Shown: positions 7,514 through 15,718, numbered from the stretch's first letter. The stretch is 64,000 nucleotides of DNA from Zoogloeaceae bacterium (GCA_024235655.1 JACKLY010000004.1:1-64000); one strand, 5' to 3'. The notes: a model not told the origin generated them from the sequence alone. Program-made: numbers and translations.

Positions 7514-8287
7514 ATGACACAATTGAATCTGAATGCGGATCTGGGTGAAAGCTTCGGCGCCTGGCAAATGGGTGGCGATACGGAACTGCTTGGCATTGTC
7601 GATTCAGCCAACATTGCCTGCGGTTTTCATGCGGGCGACCCGCTGGTCATGCGGCAAACCGTACGTCTTGCTATTGATGCCGGTGTCAGCCTTGGCGCGC
7701 ACCCTTCGTTCCCCGATCTGCAGGGGTTTGGCCGGCGGCGGATGCAGGTACCGGCAGCCGAACTGGAGGCAATGCTGATCTATCAGATCGGTGCACTCTC
7801 CGGGATGGCACAGGCAGAAGGTGGGCGGCTGACCCACGTAAAGCCGCATGGTGCACTTAACAACATGGCCTGCGAGGATGATGCGCTGGCGGCCACCGTT
7901 GCACGTGCGGTCAGGTCGATTGATCCCGGGCTGATCCTGCTGGCACCGGTGTGCTCGGCGCTCTACCGTGCTGGCCTGGCTGCCGGTTTGCCTGTGGCGG
8001 GTGAAGTGTTCGCTGACCGCACCTACACCGATGCAGGCAATCTGATGCCACGCGGGCAAGCAGGCGCTGTTTTGCACGAAGCGGCAGATTGCGTTGCCCA
8101 TGTGTTGCGTATGGTTGAGGCGGGAGGGCTGGTCTGCGCCAGCGGCAAACTTATTGCGACGCCTTTCCATAGCATTTGTGTCCATGGTGATGGGCCACAG
8201 GCGGTTGCTTCAGCTGCTGCCATTCGCAGCGCATTGCAGGGGCAGGGCTGCACCCTGAAACCTTTGCCGGAACTGATGCTGACGTAG
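7514..8287 (+). CDS. pxpA: 5-oxoprolinase subunit PxpA (LamB/YcsF family)
   Basis: Third subunit of the prokaryotic 5-oxoprolinase. It is 257 residues from the ATG at 7514, chosen over an upstream ATG at 7490 because GAGGAG lies 6 bases before it and the family begins with this sequence. It shows the LNADLGES signature at residues 4-11, NIACGFHAGDP near 36-46, and the KPHGALNNM segment near 110. It completes marR-pxpB-pxpC-pxpA. The product pathway joins pyroglutamate salvage to glutamate. Confidence 0.95.
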   Translation: MTQLNLNADLGESFGAWQMGGDTELLGIVDSANIACGFHAGDPLVMRQTVRLAIDAGVSLGAHPSFPDLQGFGRRRMQVPAAELEAMLIYQIGALSGMAQAEGGRLTHVKPHGALNNMACEDDALAATVARAVRSIDPGLILLAPVCSALYRAGLAAGLPVAGEVFADRTYTDAGNLMPRGQAGAVLHEAADCVAHVLRMVEAGGLVCASGKLIATPFHSICVHGDGPQAVASAAAIRSALQGQGCTLKPLPELMLT

Positions 8288-8353
8288 CCAGGTATCGGTG
8301 TTGGGGCTTGCCGGGCGATAATCCGGCTGTCCGATGGTTTTTTAAGGTGAGCA

Positions 8354-8887
8354 ATGGCTGTTCGTCCGATTCTGCGTATGGGTGATCCCCGGTTGCTTGC
8401 GGTGGCGCGCCCGGTTCTGGATTTCAATACGCCCGCGCTTGCCGCTCTGATTGATGACATGTTCGATACCATGCGGGCTGCTGGTGGTGTCGGTCTGGCG
8501 GCTCCTCAGATCGGGGTTGGTCTGCAACTGGTGATCTTCGGCTTTGAATCGAGTGATCGTTACCCCGATGCGGAGGCCGTGCCTCAGACCATCCTGCTCA
8601 ATCCTGTGATTACGCCACAGAGTGATGAGGAAGACCTGGCATGGGAAGGGTGTCTGTCCGTACCGGGAATGCGTGGCGAGGTGCCACGGTTTTCGGCAAT
8701 CCGCTATCAGGGGCAGGCGCCGGATGGCTCGCCGATTGATCGCAGTGTGTCGGGTTTCCATGCCCGCGTTGTTCAGCACGAATGCGATCATCTGTCGGGG
8801 ATGCTGTATCCGATGCGCATGCGCGATCTGTCGCGCTTTGGTTTTACCGATGTGCTTTTCCCTGAACAGGCGAGGGTGCCTGAGTAA
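8354..8887 (+). CDS. def: Peptide deformylase
   Basis: Removes the N-formyl group from nascent polypeptides in the cytoplasm. It is 177 residues. All three metal-site motifs are present: GVGLAAPQIG (about residues 46-55), EGCLS (about 98-102) and QHECDH (about 140-145), providing the Cys and two His ligands and the catalytic Glu. It is not next to fmt, so it may be a second deformylase copy in the genome. Its stop codon overlaps the start of the following small gene (TAATG). Confidence 0.95.
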   Translation: MAVRPILRMGDPRLLAVARPVLDFNTPALAALIDDMFDTMRAAGGVGLAAPQIGVGLQLVIFGFESSDRYPDAEAVPQTILLNPVITPQSDEEDLAWEGCLSVPGMRGEVPRFSAIRYQGQAPDGSPIDRSVSGFHARVVQHECDHLSGMLYPMRMRDLSRFGFTDVLFPEQARVPE

Positions 8888-9093
8888 TGACGCAGCATGA
8901 GAGAGTGACACCAACAGTGCAGCCGCGCTGCATCCAGTGTGTGCATCACTATATTACGCATGATGAAATATTCCGCTATGGCTGCCGGTCGCTTGACTTC
9001 AAGAGTGCGCGGGAGCCCGCACGTGATGTGCTGGAAGCTTCGGGCGAACCGTGCCATTTTTTTCTGGCAAAGAAACCTTGCCAGGCAAGGTGA
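8887..9093 (+). CDS. Small cysteine-rich hypothetical protein
   Basis: A 68-residue protein whose ATG overlaps the def stop codon, so it is translationally coupled. Visible features are CIQCVHHYITHD near residues 15-26, a GC pair near 33, and Cys residues near 55 and 65. The CxxC plus later Cys and His residues suggest a metal-binding knuckle. I do not recognise a named family. It is followed after 24 bases by the esterase gene. It is likely real because of the coupling and even codon use, but its function is unknown. Confidence 0.65.
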   Translation: MTQHERVTPTVQPRCIQCVHHYITHDEIFRYGCRSLDFKSAREPARDVLEASGEPCHFFLAKKPCQAR

Positions 9094-9117
9094 ATGAAAC
9101 CGCAATCAGGAGACCTG

Positions 9118-9801
9118 ATGAGTCAGTTGTTGAGCACGATTGAAGTTGAAACCACAGCCCATCCACAGTTTTCGGTGATCTGGCTGCATGGGCTCGGTGC
9201 CGATGGTTCGGATTTCGAACCGGTTGTTCCGGAGCTCGGCTTGGGCAGCATTGGTGTCCGTTTTGTCTTCCCGAATGCCCCGCAGATTCCCGTGACCTGC
9301 AACGGTGGCTATGTGATGCCGGCCTGGTACGACATCATTTCGCTAGGGCGCGATTCACGGCAAGTTGATGAGGCCGGCATCATTCGCTCTCGTGAGGCTG
9401 TCCGTGATCTGATCCGGCGTGAAAACGATCGGGGTATCCCCTGCGAGCGGATTTTCATCGCCGGATTTTCGCAGGGTGGCGCTGTCGCCTATACGACAGC
9501 GCTGACCCATCCGGAACCACTGGCGGGCGTCATTGCCTTGTCTACCTATATGCCGGTTGAAAACCTGTTGCTCGCCGAGGCTACGGCAGCCAATCGCCGG
9601 ATACCTGTCCTCGCTGCGCATGGATCGGAAGACGATGTGGTATCGCCCGAATTGGGCCGTCTGGCACGTGATTTCCTGACCGGAGAGGGATATGCCGTCG
9701 CCTGGCATGAATTTCCGATGCCTCATTCCGTCTGCTGGGAAGAGATTGCGCTGATTGGTGAATGGTTGCGCAATCACATGCGGGCGACAACGAATGGTTG
9801 A
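9118..9801 (+). CDS. Carboxylesterase (phospholipase/carboxylesterase family)
   Basis: A cytoplasmic alpha/beta-hydrolase of the EstB/acyl-protein-thioesterase type. It is 227 residues from the ATG at 9118, which has AGGAG 5 bases upstream; an in-frame ATG at 9094 lacks one. The nucleophile elbow GFSQGG lies near residue 117, the acid is in HGSEDDVV near 170, and the His is in MPHSV near 200. The oxyanion region is LHGLGADG near 22. It lacks a signal peptide. Natural substrate unknown. It overlaps the next gene by 8 bases. Confidence 0.9.
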   Translation: MSQLLSTIEVETTAHPQFSVIWLHGLGADGSDFEPVVPELGLGSIGVRFVFPNAPQIPVTCNGGYVMPAWYDIISLGRDSRQVDEAGIIRSREAVRDLIRRENDRGIPCERIFIAGFSQGGAVAYTTALTHPEPLAGVIALSTYMPVENLLLAEATAANRRIPVLAAHGSEDDVVSPELGRLARDFLTGEGYAVAWHEFPMPHSVCWEEIALIGEWLRNHMRATTNG

Positions 9802-10438
9802 ACAGGCTACTGCTGGCGAAGCAAGGGCTGCGCAAGTCGAACTACCGGTCTATCGGGGGATTTCCATCGCTGATGTTATTTGGGTCAATTCCGAAAGCCT
9901 GGCACAGGCAGCGGCGGAGGACTTGATGGCTGCCGATGCACTTGGCTTTGATACCGAATCCAAACCGACTTTCAAGAAAGGCGAGGAGAGTACAGGGCCA
10001 CATCTGGTACAACTGGCGACGGACAGCAAGGCCTATCTGTTTCCGGTGTCCTGTGCGCTTAACCTGGACGTGATCAAAGGCGTTCTGGAGTCGAAGAGCG
10101 TGCTCAAAATCGGCATGGGCCTGGGCAATGACCGGAGTGCGCTGAAATCGCGCTTGGGGATCGAGCTCGCCAATGTGCTTGATCTGGGAGAGACATTGCG
10201 TGGCTCCTGGCACAAGGGCACCGTCGGCGCCAAGATTGCTGTCGCCCGCTTTTTCGGCCAGAAATTCCTCAAGTCGAAACGTACCGGAACCAGTAACTGG
10301 GCGGCTCCCTGCCTGAGTGAACGCCAGAAACTCTATGCCGCCAATGATGCGCATGTCGCGCTCAAGATATACCGTGCGCAGCTGCTTGAAGCGGCATCGA
10401 CAGGTACGATAGTGGATGGCCAAGTTCCGGTTTTATAA
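9794..10438 (+). CDS. 3'-5' exonuclease, DEDDy type
   Basis: A single-domain nuclease of the RNase D / DNA polymerase I exonuclease superfamily. It is 214 residues from the ATG at 9794, which overlaps the end of the esterase gene. The catalytic pattern is FDTES (Asp and Glu near residue 44), GNDRSAL (Asp near 112), and YAANDAH near 182, the Tyr and Asp of exo motif III. No HRDC or polymerase domain is attached. It may act on structured RNA or DNA ends; substrate not predictable from sequence. Confidence 0.85.
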   Translation: MVEQATAGEARAAQVELPVYRGISIADVIWVNSESLAQAAAEDLMAADALGFDTESKPTFKKGEESTGPHLVQLATDSKAYLFPVSCALNLDVIKGVLESKSVLKIGMGLGNDRSALKSRLGIELANVLDLGETLRGSWHKGTVGAKIAVARFFGQKFLKSKRTGTSNWAAPCLSERQKLYAANDAHVALKIYRAQLLEAASTGTIVDGQVPVL

Positions 10439-10509
10439 AGGATTTGCTGGAAAAAAATGCAGCATGGTGTAGACTGCAATTGTGAAGTTCCGAATCCTAG
10501 GAGGTTGAT

Positions 10510-10719
10510 ATGGAAGTAGGATCAGTTAGTTCGTCTTCCAGTGCTGTCGCTGCTGCTGCACGGCAGACTGCCGAAACCCTGCAAGCCCAGCAAACGCAGC
10601 AGGTTGAACGGCGAGAGCCAAAGCCCGAGGAAAACAGGGTTGAGGCCAGCGAGGCACCTCGCCCCGTCAAGAATGCCGAAGGGCAGACAACGGGCACCGT
10701 GGTTAATGTCACTGCCTGA
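10510..10719 (+). CDS. Small paralogue 1 with VNVTA C-terminal tail
   Basis: A 69-residue protein rich in Ser, Ala, Gln and Glu, without a signal peptide or membrane segment. The last 15 residues (NAEGQTTGTVVNVTA) are nearly identical to the tail of the next gene. AGGAGG lies about 6 bases before the ATG, a strong ribosome-binding site. The body looks disordered or coiled. The tail is reminiscent of short YjfB-like motility-associated proteins ending in G-x-x-(V/I)-N-x-T-A, but this rests on memory of that pattern. Confidence 0.7.
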   Translation: MEVGSVSSSSSAVAAAARQTAETLQAQQTQQVERREPKPEENRVEASEAPRPVKNAEGQTTGTVVNVTA

Positions 10720-10747
10720 TGTCGGGTAGTCCGTCATAGAGGTTGCG

Positions 10748-11146
10748 ATGCAGCTTGCCGTCAGTTCTCCGACACAGTCTGCCAGTGCCTTGGGTACTCA
10801 GCAGTTGCGTGTGCAGCAGGCGCAACGCAGTGCCGAGCAGGCAGAAGCTTCAGCGCGTGCATTGCGCCAGCAGGCGAGCGTTGCCCAGCGTGAGGCGGAT
10901 CGTGCGCAGGAAGGCGCCCGTAACCTGCAGGTCAGTGCAGATAGTGCCGAAGGGCGGGCGGGTCTTGCTCGTCAGCAATTGGTTTCTGCAGAGTCGCTGG
11001 GGCAGGTTCGACAGGGTTTTGATGCAATTCGCGGGCAGATTTCCGAAGGCCTGAAGGGGCTTGATGCACCGGTAGCGCCTGCTGCTGCGCCAGTCATCAA
11101 TTCGGAGGGGCAAACGACTGGTACGCTGGTCAATGTTACGGCCTAG
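10748..11146 (+). CDS. Small paralogue 2 with VNVTA C-terminal tail
   Basis: A 132-residue, Gln/Ala/Arg-rich protein with a long predicted coiled coil (about residues 20-95), a Pro/Ala linker and the tail NSEGQTTGTLVNVTA. It starts 28 bases after the stop of its paralogue with a moderate GAGG-type site and ends at a clear terminator, so the two form a short operon. It has no signal peptide or membrane segment. Function unknown. The conserved tail against diverged bodies implies the tail is the functional or recognised part. Confidence 0.7.
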   Translation: MQLAVSSPTQSASALGTQQLRVQQAQRSAEQAEASARALRQQASVAQREADRAQEGARNLQVSADSAEGRAGLARQQLVSAESLGQVRQGFDAIRGQISEGLKGLDAPVAPAAAPVINSEGQTTGTLVNVTA

Positions 11147-11166
11147 TTTTTTGTATTTCTGACACC

Positions 11167-11191
11167 AAGCCGGCCACTGGCCGGTTTTTTT
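11167..11191 (+). terminator. Rho-independent terminator after the small paralogue pair
   Basis: Stem AAGCCGGCC (11167-11175) with loop ACT pairs with GGCCGGTTT and continues into a run of seven T ending at 11191. It closes the transcript of the two small genes and separates them from the acyltransferase gene. Confidence 0.88.
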
Positions 11192-11223
11192 GTGGTTTTC
11201 CAAACGCTTTTCTTCCGCTTTCC

Positions 11224-12312
11224 ATGAACTCCAGAATGCCCTTGATCGATGCCCTGAAAGGCATCGCAGCCCAGCTTATCGTTCTGCATCACCTTGCTTC
11301 CTATGGAGCATTGGCGCGAGCTGCCGAACAGTTCGCACCACAGACCATTGACTGGTTGTATGGCTATGGGCGTATCGTTGTTCAGGTATTTCTTGTTGTG
11401 GCTGGTTTTCTTGCCGCCCGGGGTTTGGCTCCGCAGGGGACACCTGCTGTCATCCAGCCTGCCGGGATGATCTGGCAGCGTTATGTCCGTCTGATCGTGC
11501 CGTTTCTTTTTGCGGTGGCCATCGCTGTGGTCAGTGCCGCACTGGCGCGTGTCTGGATGCAGGATGAGTTCATTCCCGCCTTGCCGAATATCTGGCAGTT
11601 TCTCGCCCATGGATTGTTGCTGAACGGTGCGCTCGGCGTGCCTTCACTGTCTGCCGGGATCTGGTACGTAGCAATTGATTTGCAGCTATACGCCCTGCTG
11701 GTTTTGCTGCTCTGGCTTGCCAGCCGGTTTTCCGCAGATGGCGTGATACGTGGCCGTGTCGCTCTGGCGCTGGTCGCCGTACTGGCAGGCTTTGCACTGT
11801 TTTTTTTCAACAGGAACCCGGACTACGATTTGTGGGGCCTGTATTTCTTTGGTTCATATGCCTTGGGGGCATTTGCCTATTGGGGCTCGCAGCGGAAACA
11901 GATGCTCGGGTGGATGCTGTTGATGACTGCACTGACGATAGCCGCTCTTCTGGTGGATTTTCGTCTGCGTATCGGGGTTGCGCTGATGGTTGCGCTGCTT
12001 CTCGCCACGGCAAGATACACGGGCTGGCTGGAACGCTGGCCTTCTTCATCCCTGCCGGCATTTCTGGGGCGGATTTCCTATTCGGTTTTCCTCATTCATT
12101 TCCCCGTTTGCCTGCTCATGAATGCTGTATTCGTGAGGTTTCTAGATGGAACGGTTGAGCAGGCGCTTGCGGTATTCCTGCTGGCCTGGTTGATCAGCAC
12201 TTTGGCGGGATGGTTGTTTTATCGCCATGTTGAATGCCGTCAGTTCACTTGGTCGAGGCGAGCACATTCTTCTGGCCTTGGGCGGTTCATTTTCGAGTTT
12301 CGTCGAGGTTAA
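11224..12312 (+). CDS. Acyltransferase 3 family membrane protein
   Basis: An integral membrane acyltransferase of the OafA/YrhL type, which typically O-acylates surface polysaccharide or other envelope glycans. It is 362 residues with about ten hydrophobic segments. The N-terminal motif DALKGIAAQLIVLHH (near residue 9) contains the catalytic-type His of the family. No SGNH domain is attached. The start at 11224 has no strong ribosome-binding site and a second ATG lies at 11239. No polysaccharide locus surrounds it, so the acceptor is unknown. Confidence 0.85.
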   Translation: MNSRMPLIDALKGIAAQLIVLHHLASYGALARAAEQFAPQTIDWLYGYGRIVVQVFLVVAGFLAARGLAPQGTPAVIQPAGMIWQRYVRLIVPFLFAVAIAVVSAALARVWMQDEFIPALPNIWQFLAHGLLLNGALGVPSLSAGIWYVAIDLQLYALLVLLLWLASRFSADGVIRGRVALALVAVLAGFALFFFNRNPDYDLWGLYFFGSYALGAFAYWGSQRKQMLGWMLLMTALTIAALLVDFRLRIGVALMVALLLATARYTGWLERWPSSSLPAFLGRISYSVFLIHFPVCLLMNAVFVRFLDGTVEQALAVFLLAWLISTLAGWLFYRHVECRQFTWSRRAHSSGLGRFIFEFRRG

Positions 12313-12436
12313 GCCCCCAGAAACTGTTCAGCATGCGCAACTGGTAGCCAAAGGTGTAATTGAACCCCGACAACAGTGCGTATTGAGGCATCGGTATGTT
12401 CAGGGGGACGGATACGATCCAGTAAGGAAAAATCAT
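12287..12436 (-). CDS. Possible 49-residue protein, aromatic-rich
   Basis: A short frame on the minus strand in the gap between the acyltransferase gene and dnaQ, overlapping the former tail-to-tail by 26 bases. It starts MIFPYWIVSVPLNIP and has a hydrophobic, Tyr/Phe-rich middle (LSGFNYTFGYQLRML). GAGGG stands about 9 bases before the ATG. I recognise no family. It could be a genuine small protein, the decayed C-terminus of a larger gene, or chance. Confidence 0.25.
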   Translation of the reverse strand: MIFPYWIVSVPLNIPMPQYALLSGFNYTFGYQLRMLNSFWGLNLDETRK

Positions 12437-12516
12437 GGCTGTTTCCCTCAGTTGATGAAGCTTGAAAGCATCGCTGGTCTATCAAGATACTAGGAAGTTT
12501 TTTTTGCTTGGTCTGA

Positions 12517-13221
12517 TTAGGCAACTTCCTTCGGCAACCATAGACAATTGCCCTTGCTTTCCTTCTGGATGCCGGAAAGTACCCGGTCATGCTCGGCAAG
12601 CTCTTCCTCGCTGGCACGTAAAACTGGCGTTGGCCGGCGTTCTCCGCTGCAAACGATTTCAATCTGTTCGCTAGTCTCCGGTGCCAGGTCCATGACCAGA
12701 CTTTCCTGGCCACGGGTCATCGCAACATAGACGTCCGCCAGGATTTCGGCATCGAGCAGGGCGCCGTGCAACGTCCGGTGAGCGTTGTTGACGCCGTAAC
12801 GATCACAGAGCGCATTCAGGTTGTTCTTCTTTCCCGGATGCAACTCCCGCGCCATTTTCAGGGTGTCGCGGACGTTCGAGCAGACCGTTTGAACGGTAGC
12901 CAGGCCAAGCATGCTCAGTTCGTTGTCGAGAAAACCGAGATCGAATGAAGCATTGTGGATGACCAGTTCAGCACCGCGAATGAAATCGAGAAACTCGTTG
13001 GCAATGGAGGAGAACGGCGGTTTGTCGCTGAGAAACTCGCGGCTGATGCCGTGAACGCTCAAGGCGCCTTCATCGATGTCGCGGTCGGGATTGACGTAGT
13101 AGTGCAGGTGTCGTCGGGTGAGCCGGCGATTGACCATTTCCACGCACGCAAGTTCGATGATGCGGTGTCCCAGACGTACTTCCAGGCCGGTTGTTTCAGT
13201 GTCGAGGAATATCTGTCTCAT
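12517..13221 (-). CDS. dnaQ: DNA polymerase III epsilon subunit (proofreading exonuclease)
   Basis: The 3'-5' proofreading subunit of the replicative polymerase core. It is 234 residues, typical. The DEDDh set is visible: FLDTETTG (Asp7 and Glu9), NASFDLGF near residue 95, and HRTLHGALLDAE near 155 with the His and final Asp. The C-terminal tail would bind the alpha subunit. It follows rnhA on the same strand after 44 bases, the order (methyltransferase-rnhA-dnaQ) known from enterobacteria. Confidence 0.96.
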   Translation of the reverse strand: MRQIFLDTETTGLEVRLGHRIIELACVEMVNRRLTRRHLHYYVNPDRDIDEGALSVHGISREFLSDKPPFSSIANEFLDFIRGAELVIHNASFDLGFLDNELSMLGLATVQTVCSNVRDTLKMARELHPGKKNNLNALCDRYGVNNAHRTLHGALLDAEILADVYVAMTRGQESLVMDLAPETSEQIEIVCSGERRPTPVLRASEEELAEHDRVLSGIQKESKGNCLWLPKEVA

Positions 13222-13265
13222 GTCTGTCCATTTCCTGAGGGTGATGCTGCCAATATCGCGATGGA

Positions 13266-13721
13266 TCAGGTGCGCGCCATCAGGAGTTCATCAATGCCTT
13301 TGTTGGCAAGTTCGTCTGCTCGTTCATTGCCGGGGTCGCCGGCGTGACCCTTGACCCAGAGCCATTCCAGTTGATGCCTGGCCGCAAGGCCGTCCAGTGT
13401 CTGCCACAGGTCGGCATTCTTGACCGGCTTCTTGTCGGCGGTTTTCCAGCCGTTCCGCTTCCAGCCATGAATCCACTCGCTGATGCCTTTCTGAACATAT
13501 TGCGAGTCGGTATGGATGCGGGCCCGTACAGGGCGTTTCATGGCTTCCAGCGCACGGATGACAGCGGTCAGCTCCATCCGGTTGTTGGTCGTCTCCGGCT
13601 CACCGCCCCACAATTCTTTCTCGTGGGGGCCGCTGCGCATCAAAACACCCCAGCCCCCCGGCCCCGGGTTGCCTCGGCAGCCACCGTCGGCCCAGATTTC
13701 AATGATTGTTTCATTGCCCAT
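13266..13721 (-). CDS. rnhA: Ribonuclease HI
   Basis: Cleaves the RNA strand of RNA-DNA hybrids, for example at R-loops and primers. It is 151 residues, the usual length. The four catalytic carboxylates are visible: Asp in IWADGGCRG (near residue 10), Glu in NRMELTAV (near 48), Asp in HTDSQYV (near 70) and Asp in NERADELAN (near 134). It overlaps the upstream methyltransferase gene by 11 bases and lies 44 bases upstream of dnaQ, as one operon. Confidence 0.97.
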   Translation of the reverse strand: MGNETIIEIWADGGCRGNPGPGGWGVLMRSGPHEKELWGGEPETTNNRMELTAVIRALEAMKRPVRARIHTDSQYVQKGISEWIHGWKRNGWKTADKKPVKNADLWQTLDGLAARHQLEWLWVKGHAGDPGNERADELANKGIDELLMART

Positions 13722-14442
13722 GCGGGCTCTCCTTTTGTGCGATCGGCGCCAACGACTTGGTTCTCCGTTTTCTGTCCTGCCAGCGGGGCATGATCAGCCG
13801 CATGCTATGAACCCTTTTGACTGCCTGTATCAGATACACACCACCTGTGATGTTCCAGAAACGTTCACCTGTCGGTTCAACGCGTTGCCAGCGATGCAAC
13901 CATTGTTGTGTCTGGCAAGGGGGTGCGAAGCAGCCAAACTCGGGGCGGTCAACTTCAAAACCAAGTAACTGTAGCCAGTCCTTGATACGACTGGCAGAAA
14001 AATAGCGTCCCTGCCAGGGAAAGCTTTGTATGCCAGGTGGCATGTATCGACGGATACCCCATAATGAAAACGGATTGAACCCGGTAATGACGATTTCACC
14101 CTCCGGAATCAGGATGCGCTCGACTTCACGCAGTATCTGGTGCGGGTCATCGCAAAATTCCAGGACATGGGGTAGCACCACAAGGTCGATACTGTTGGCG
14201 GCAAAAGGGAGTTGCCGGAGGTCGCAGCTGACATCGACCGTAACTGTATGCCCGCTTTCACCCACGGTCTGGTGGAATGGAATGCGGTTTTCGGCAAGCA
14301 GATCCAGTTGTGACATACCCAGCTGCAGGGCGTTGTAGCCAAAGACATCGGCTACGGCCAGGTCAATACGCTGCCTTTCCCAGTTCATGACATAGCGCCC
14401 CTGGGGGGAACTGAGCCAGTTTTCCAGCCCGGGAATTGACAT
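13711..14442 (-). CDS. SAM-dependent methyltransferase (YafS-like)
   Basis: A 243-residue class I methyltransferase. A diverged SAM-binding segment lies near residues 55-100 (SCDLRQLPFAANSIDLVVLPHVLEF), with the DxxxLPHVLEF pattern of the Methyltransf_11 fold. It occupies the position of E. coli yafS upstream of rnhA-dnaQ and divergent from gloB, with only 27 bases between the two starts. The substrate is unknown. The glycine motif I is less obvious than usual, so the specific family call rests partly on context. Confidence 0.82.
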   Translation of the reverse strand: MSIPGLENWLSSPQGRYVMNWERQRIDLAVADVFGYNALQLGMSQLDLLAENRIPFHQTVGESGHTVTVDVSCDLRQLPFAANSIDLVVLPHVLEFCDDPHQILREVERILIPEGEIVITGFNPFSLWGIRRYMPPGIQSFPWQGRYFSASRIKDWLQLLGFEVDRPEFGCFAPPCQTQQWLHRWQRVEPTGERFWNITGGVYLIQAVKRVHSMRLIMPRWQDRKRRTKSLAPIAQKESPHGQ

Positions 14443-14469
14443 TAGCTGTGCTTCTCCGACAATACGCGA

Positions 14470-15270
14470 ATGATCATGAAATCAAGCATTGGGGCAGGTA
14501 TGGCAGCTTTCGATGTGGCGTGCATTCCTGCCTTCCGCGACAACTATATATGGGTGTTGCGTCACGGCGACAAGGCAGTCGTCGTTGACCCGGGCGATGC
14601 CGCGCCGGTTACGACATATCTGTTGCAGGAAAACCTGAAACTGGTCGCCATGCTCATCACGCACCATCATGCCGATCATCAGGGCGGTGTTGCTGCGCTG
14701 CTTCAGCAGCATGGCCCGGTGGATGTCTTCGGCCCGGCAGCCGAGTCTATCACAGGCCTGACCCGGCCACTCCAGGGCGGCGAGATCTTGTCATTTACGG
14801 CAATCGAAAGCGAAATCCGGGTGTTGCCCGTGCCCGGACACACCCTCGGACATCTCGCCTACCAGGCCGGAACGCGTCTGTTTTGCGGAGATACCCTGTT
14901 TGGCGCCGGTTGCGGCCGCCTGTTTGAAGGGTCGCCTGCGGAAATGGCAAATTCTCTGGCGCTGCTGGCCGCAATGCCGGAAGACACCGAAGTGTTCTGT
15001 GCGCATGAATATACCGAGATGAACCTTCGCTTTGCCAGAGTGGTGGAACCCGGCAACGAAGCCGTGGTGGCGCGCCAGATTGCTGCTGCGGCAACGCGTG
15101 CCCGTGGCGAATCGACTGTGCCATCGACTATGGCGCTGGAAAAGGCTACGAATCCATTCTTGCGTTGCAGGGAGCCGGCGGTGGTTGATGCGGCACGGCA
15201 ACGCGGTTGTACGGCTAGCGACCCGGTGGCGGTCTTTACGGCAATCAGGGCCTGGCGTAACGAATTCTGA
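14470..15270 (+). CDS. gloB: Hydroxyacylglutathione hydrolase (glyoxalase II)
   Basis: Hydrolyses S-lactoylglutathione to lactate and glutathione, the second step of methylglyoxal detoxification. It has the metallo-beta-lactamase fold with the binuclear metal motif THHHADHQGG (near residue 62), FCGDTLFGAGCGR near 140 and AHEYTEMN near 180. The frame opens at 14470 (266 residues), but the ATG at 14500 (256 residues, GGGG 5 bases upstream) gives the usual length and is a likely true start. It is divergent from the methyltransferase-rnhA-dnaQ operon. Confidence 0.94.
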   Translation: MIMKSSIGAGMAAFDVACIPAFRDNYIWVLRHGDKAVVVDPGDAAPVTTYLLQENLKLVAMLITHHHADHQGGVAALLQQHGPVDVFGPAAESITGLTRPLQGGEILSFTAIESEIRVLPVPGHTLGHLAYQAGTRLFCGDTLFGAGCGRLFEGSPAEMANSLALLAAMPEDTEVFCAHEYTEMNLRFARVVEPGNEAVVARQIAAAATRARGESTVPSTMALEKATNPFLRCREPAVVDAARQRGCTASDPVAVFTAIRAWRNEF

Positions 15271-15289
15271 CGACGATCGCTGGCCGGCG

Positions 15290-15718
15290 TCAGGATTCGG
15301 CAGGAGTTTCGGCCGGTGGCTCTTCAGCTTCCTTGATCGCTTTCATGTGGCTCCAGGCATGACTCAGGGTATCGAGTACCTTGGCCGTATTGAAAGGCTT
15401 GACGATAAACCCTGCAGCGCCGTGCTGGATTGACTCCTGAACGTTTTCAACACTGGGGTTGCCGGTGATCATGACCACAATCAGGTCTGGCTTCGCCTGT
15501 TTCATGGCTTGCAGCGCTTCCAGTCCATCCATTTCCGGCATCATCACATCAAGGCAAACGATGTCCGGCTTGATTTTCTGAACCATCTCGACAGCCTGAA
15601 TGCCGTTTCTGGCTTCGCCGACGACCTGATATTCCTCTCCGCGCAACATTCCCCTGAGCAAGGTGCGCATGAGATCGTTGTCATCAACAATCAATACTTT
15701 GGGTTGGTGTCTGGCCAT
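15290..15718 (-). CDS. CheY-like single-domain response regulator
   Basis: A 142-residue receiver domain with no output domain. The phospho-acceptor Asp is in CLDVMMPEMDG near residue 57, the acidic pair in VDDND near 11-13, and the switch Lys in VKPFN near 107. A Glu/Pro-rich tail ends the protein. It is 18 bases downstream of the receiver-GGDEF gene on the same strand, so the two likely share a phosphorelay. It is convergent with gloB. Confidence 0.9.
   Translation of the reverse strand: MARHQPKVLIVDDNDLMRTLLRGMLRGEEYQVVGEARNGIQAVEMVQKIKPDIVCLDVMMPEMDGLEALQAMKQAKPDLIVVMITGNPSVENVQESIQHGAAGFIVKPFNTAKVLDTLSHAWSHMKAIKEAEEPPAETPAES

Noticed and set aside
12492..12530. AGGAAGTT/AACTTCCT inverted repeat at the 3' end of dnaQ
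   Set aside because: The loop is 23 bases and no T-run follows the stem on the dnaQ strand, so it is not a convincing terminator.
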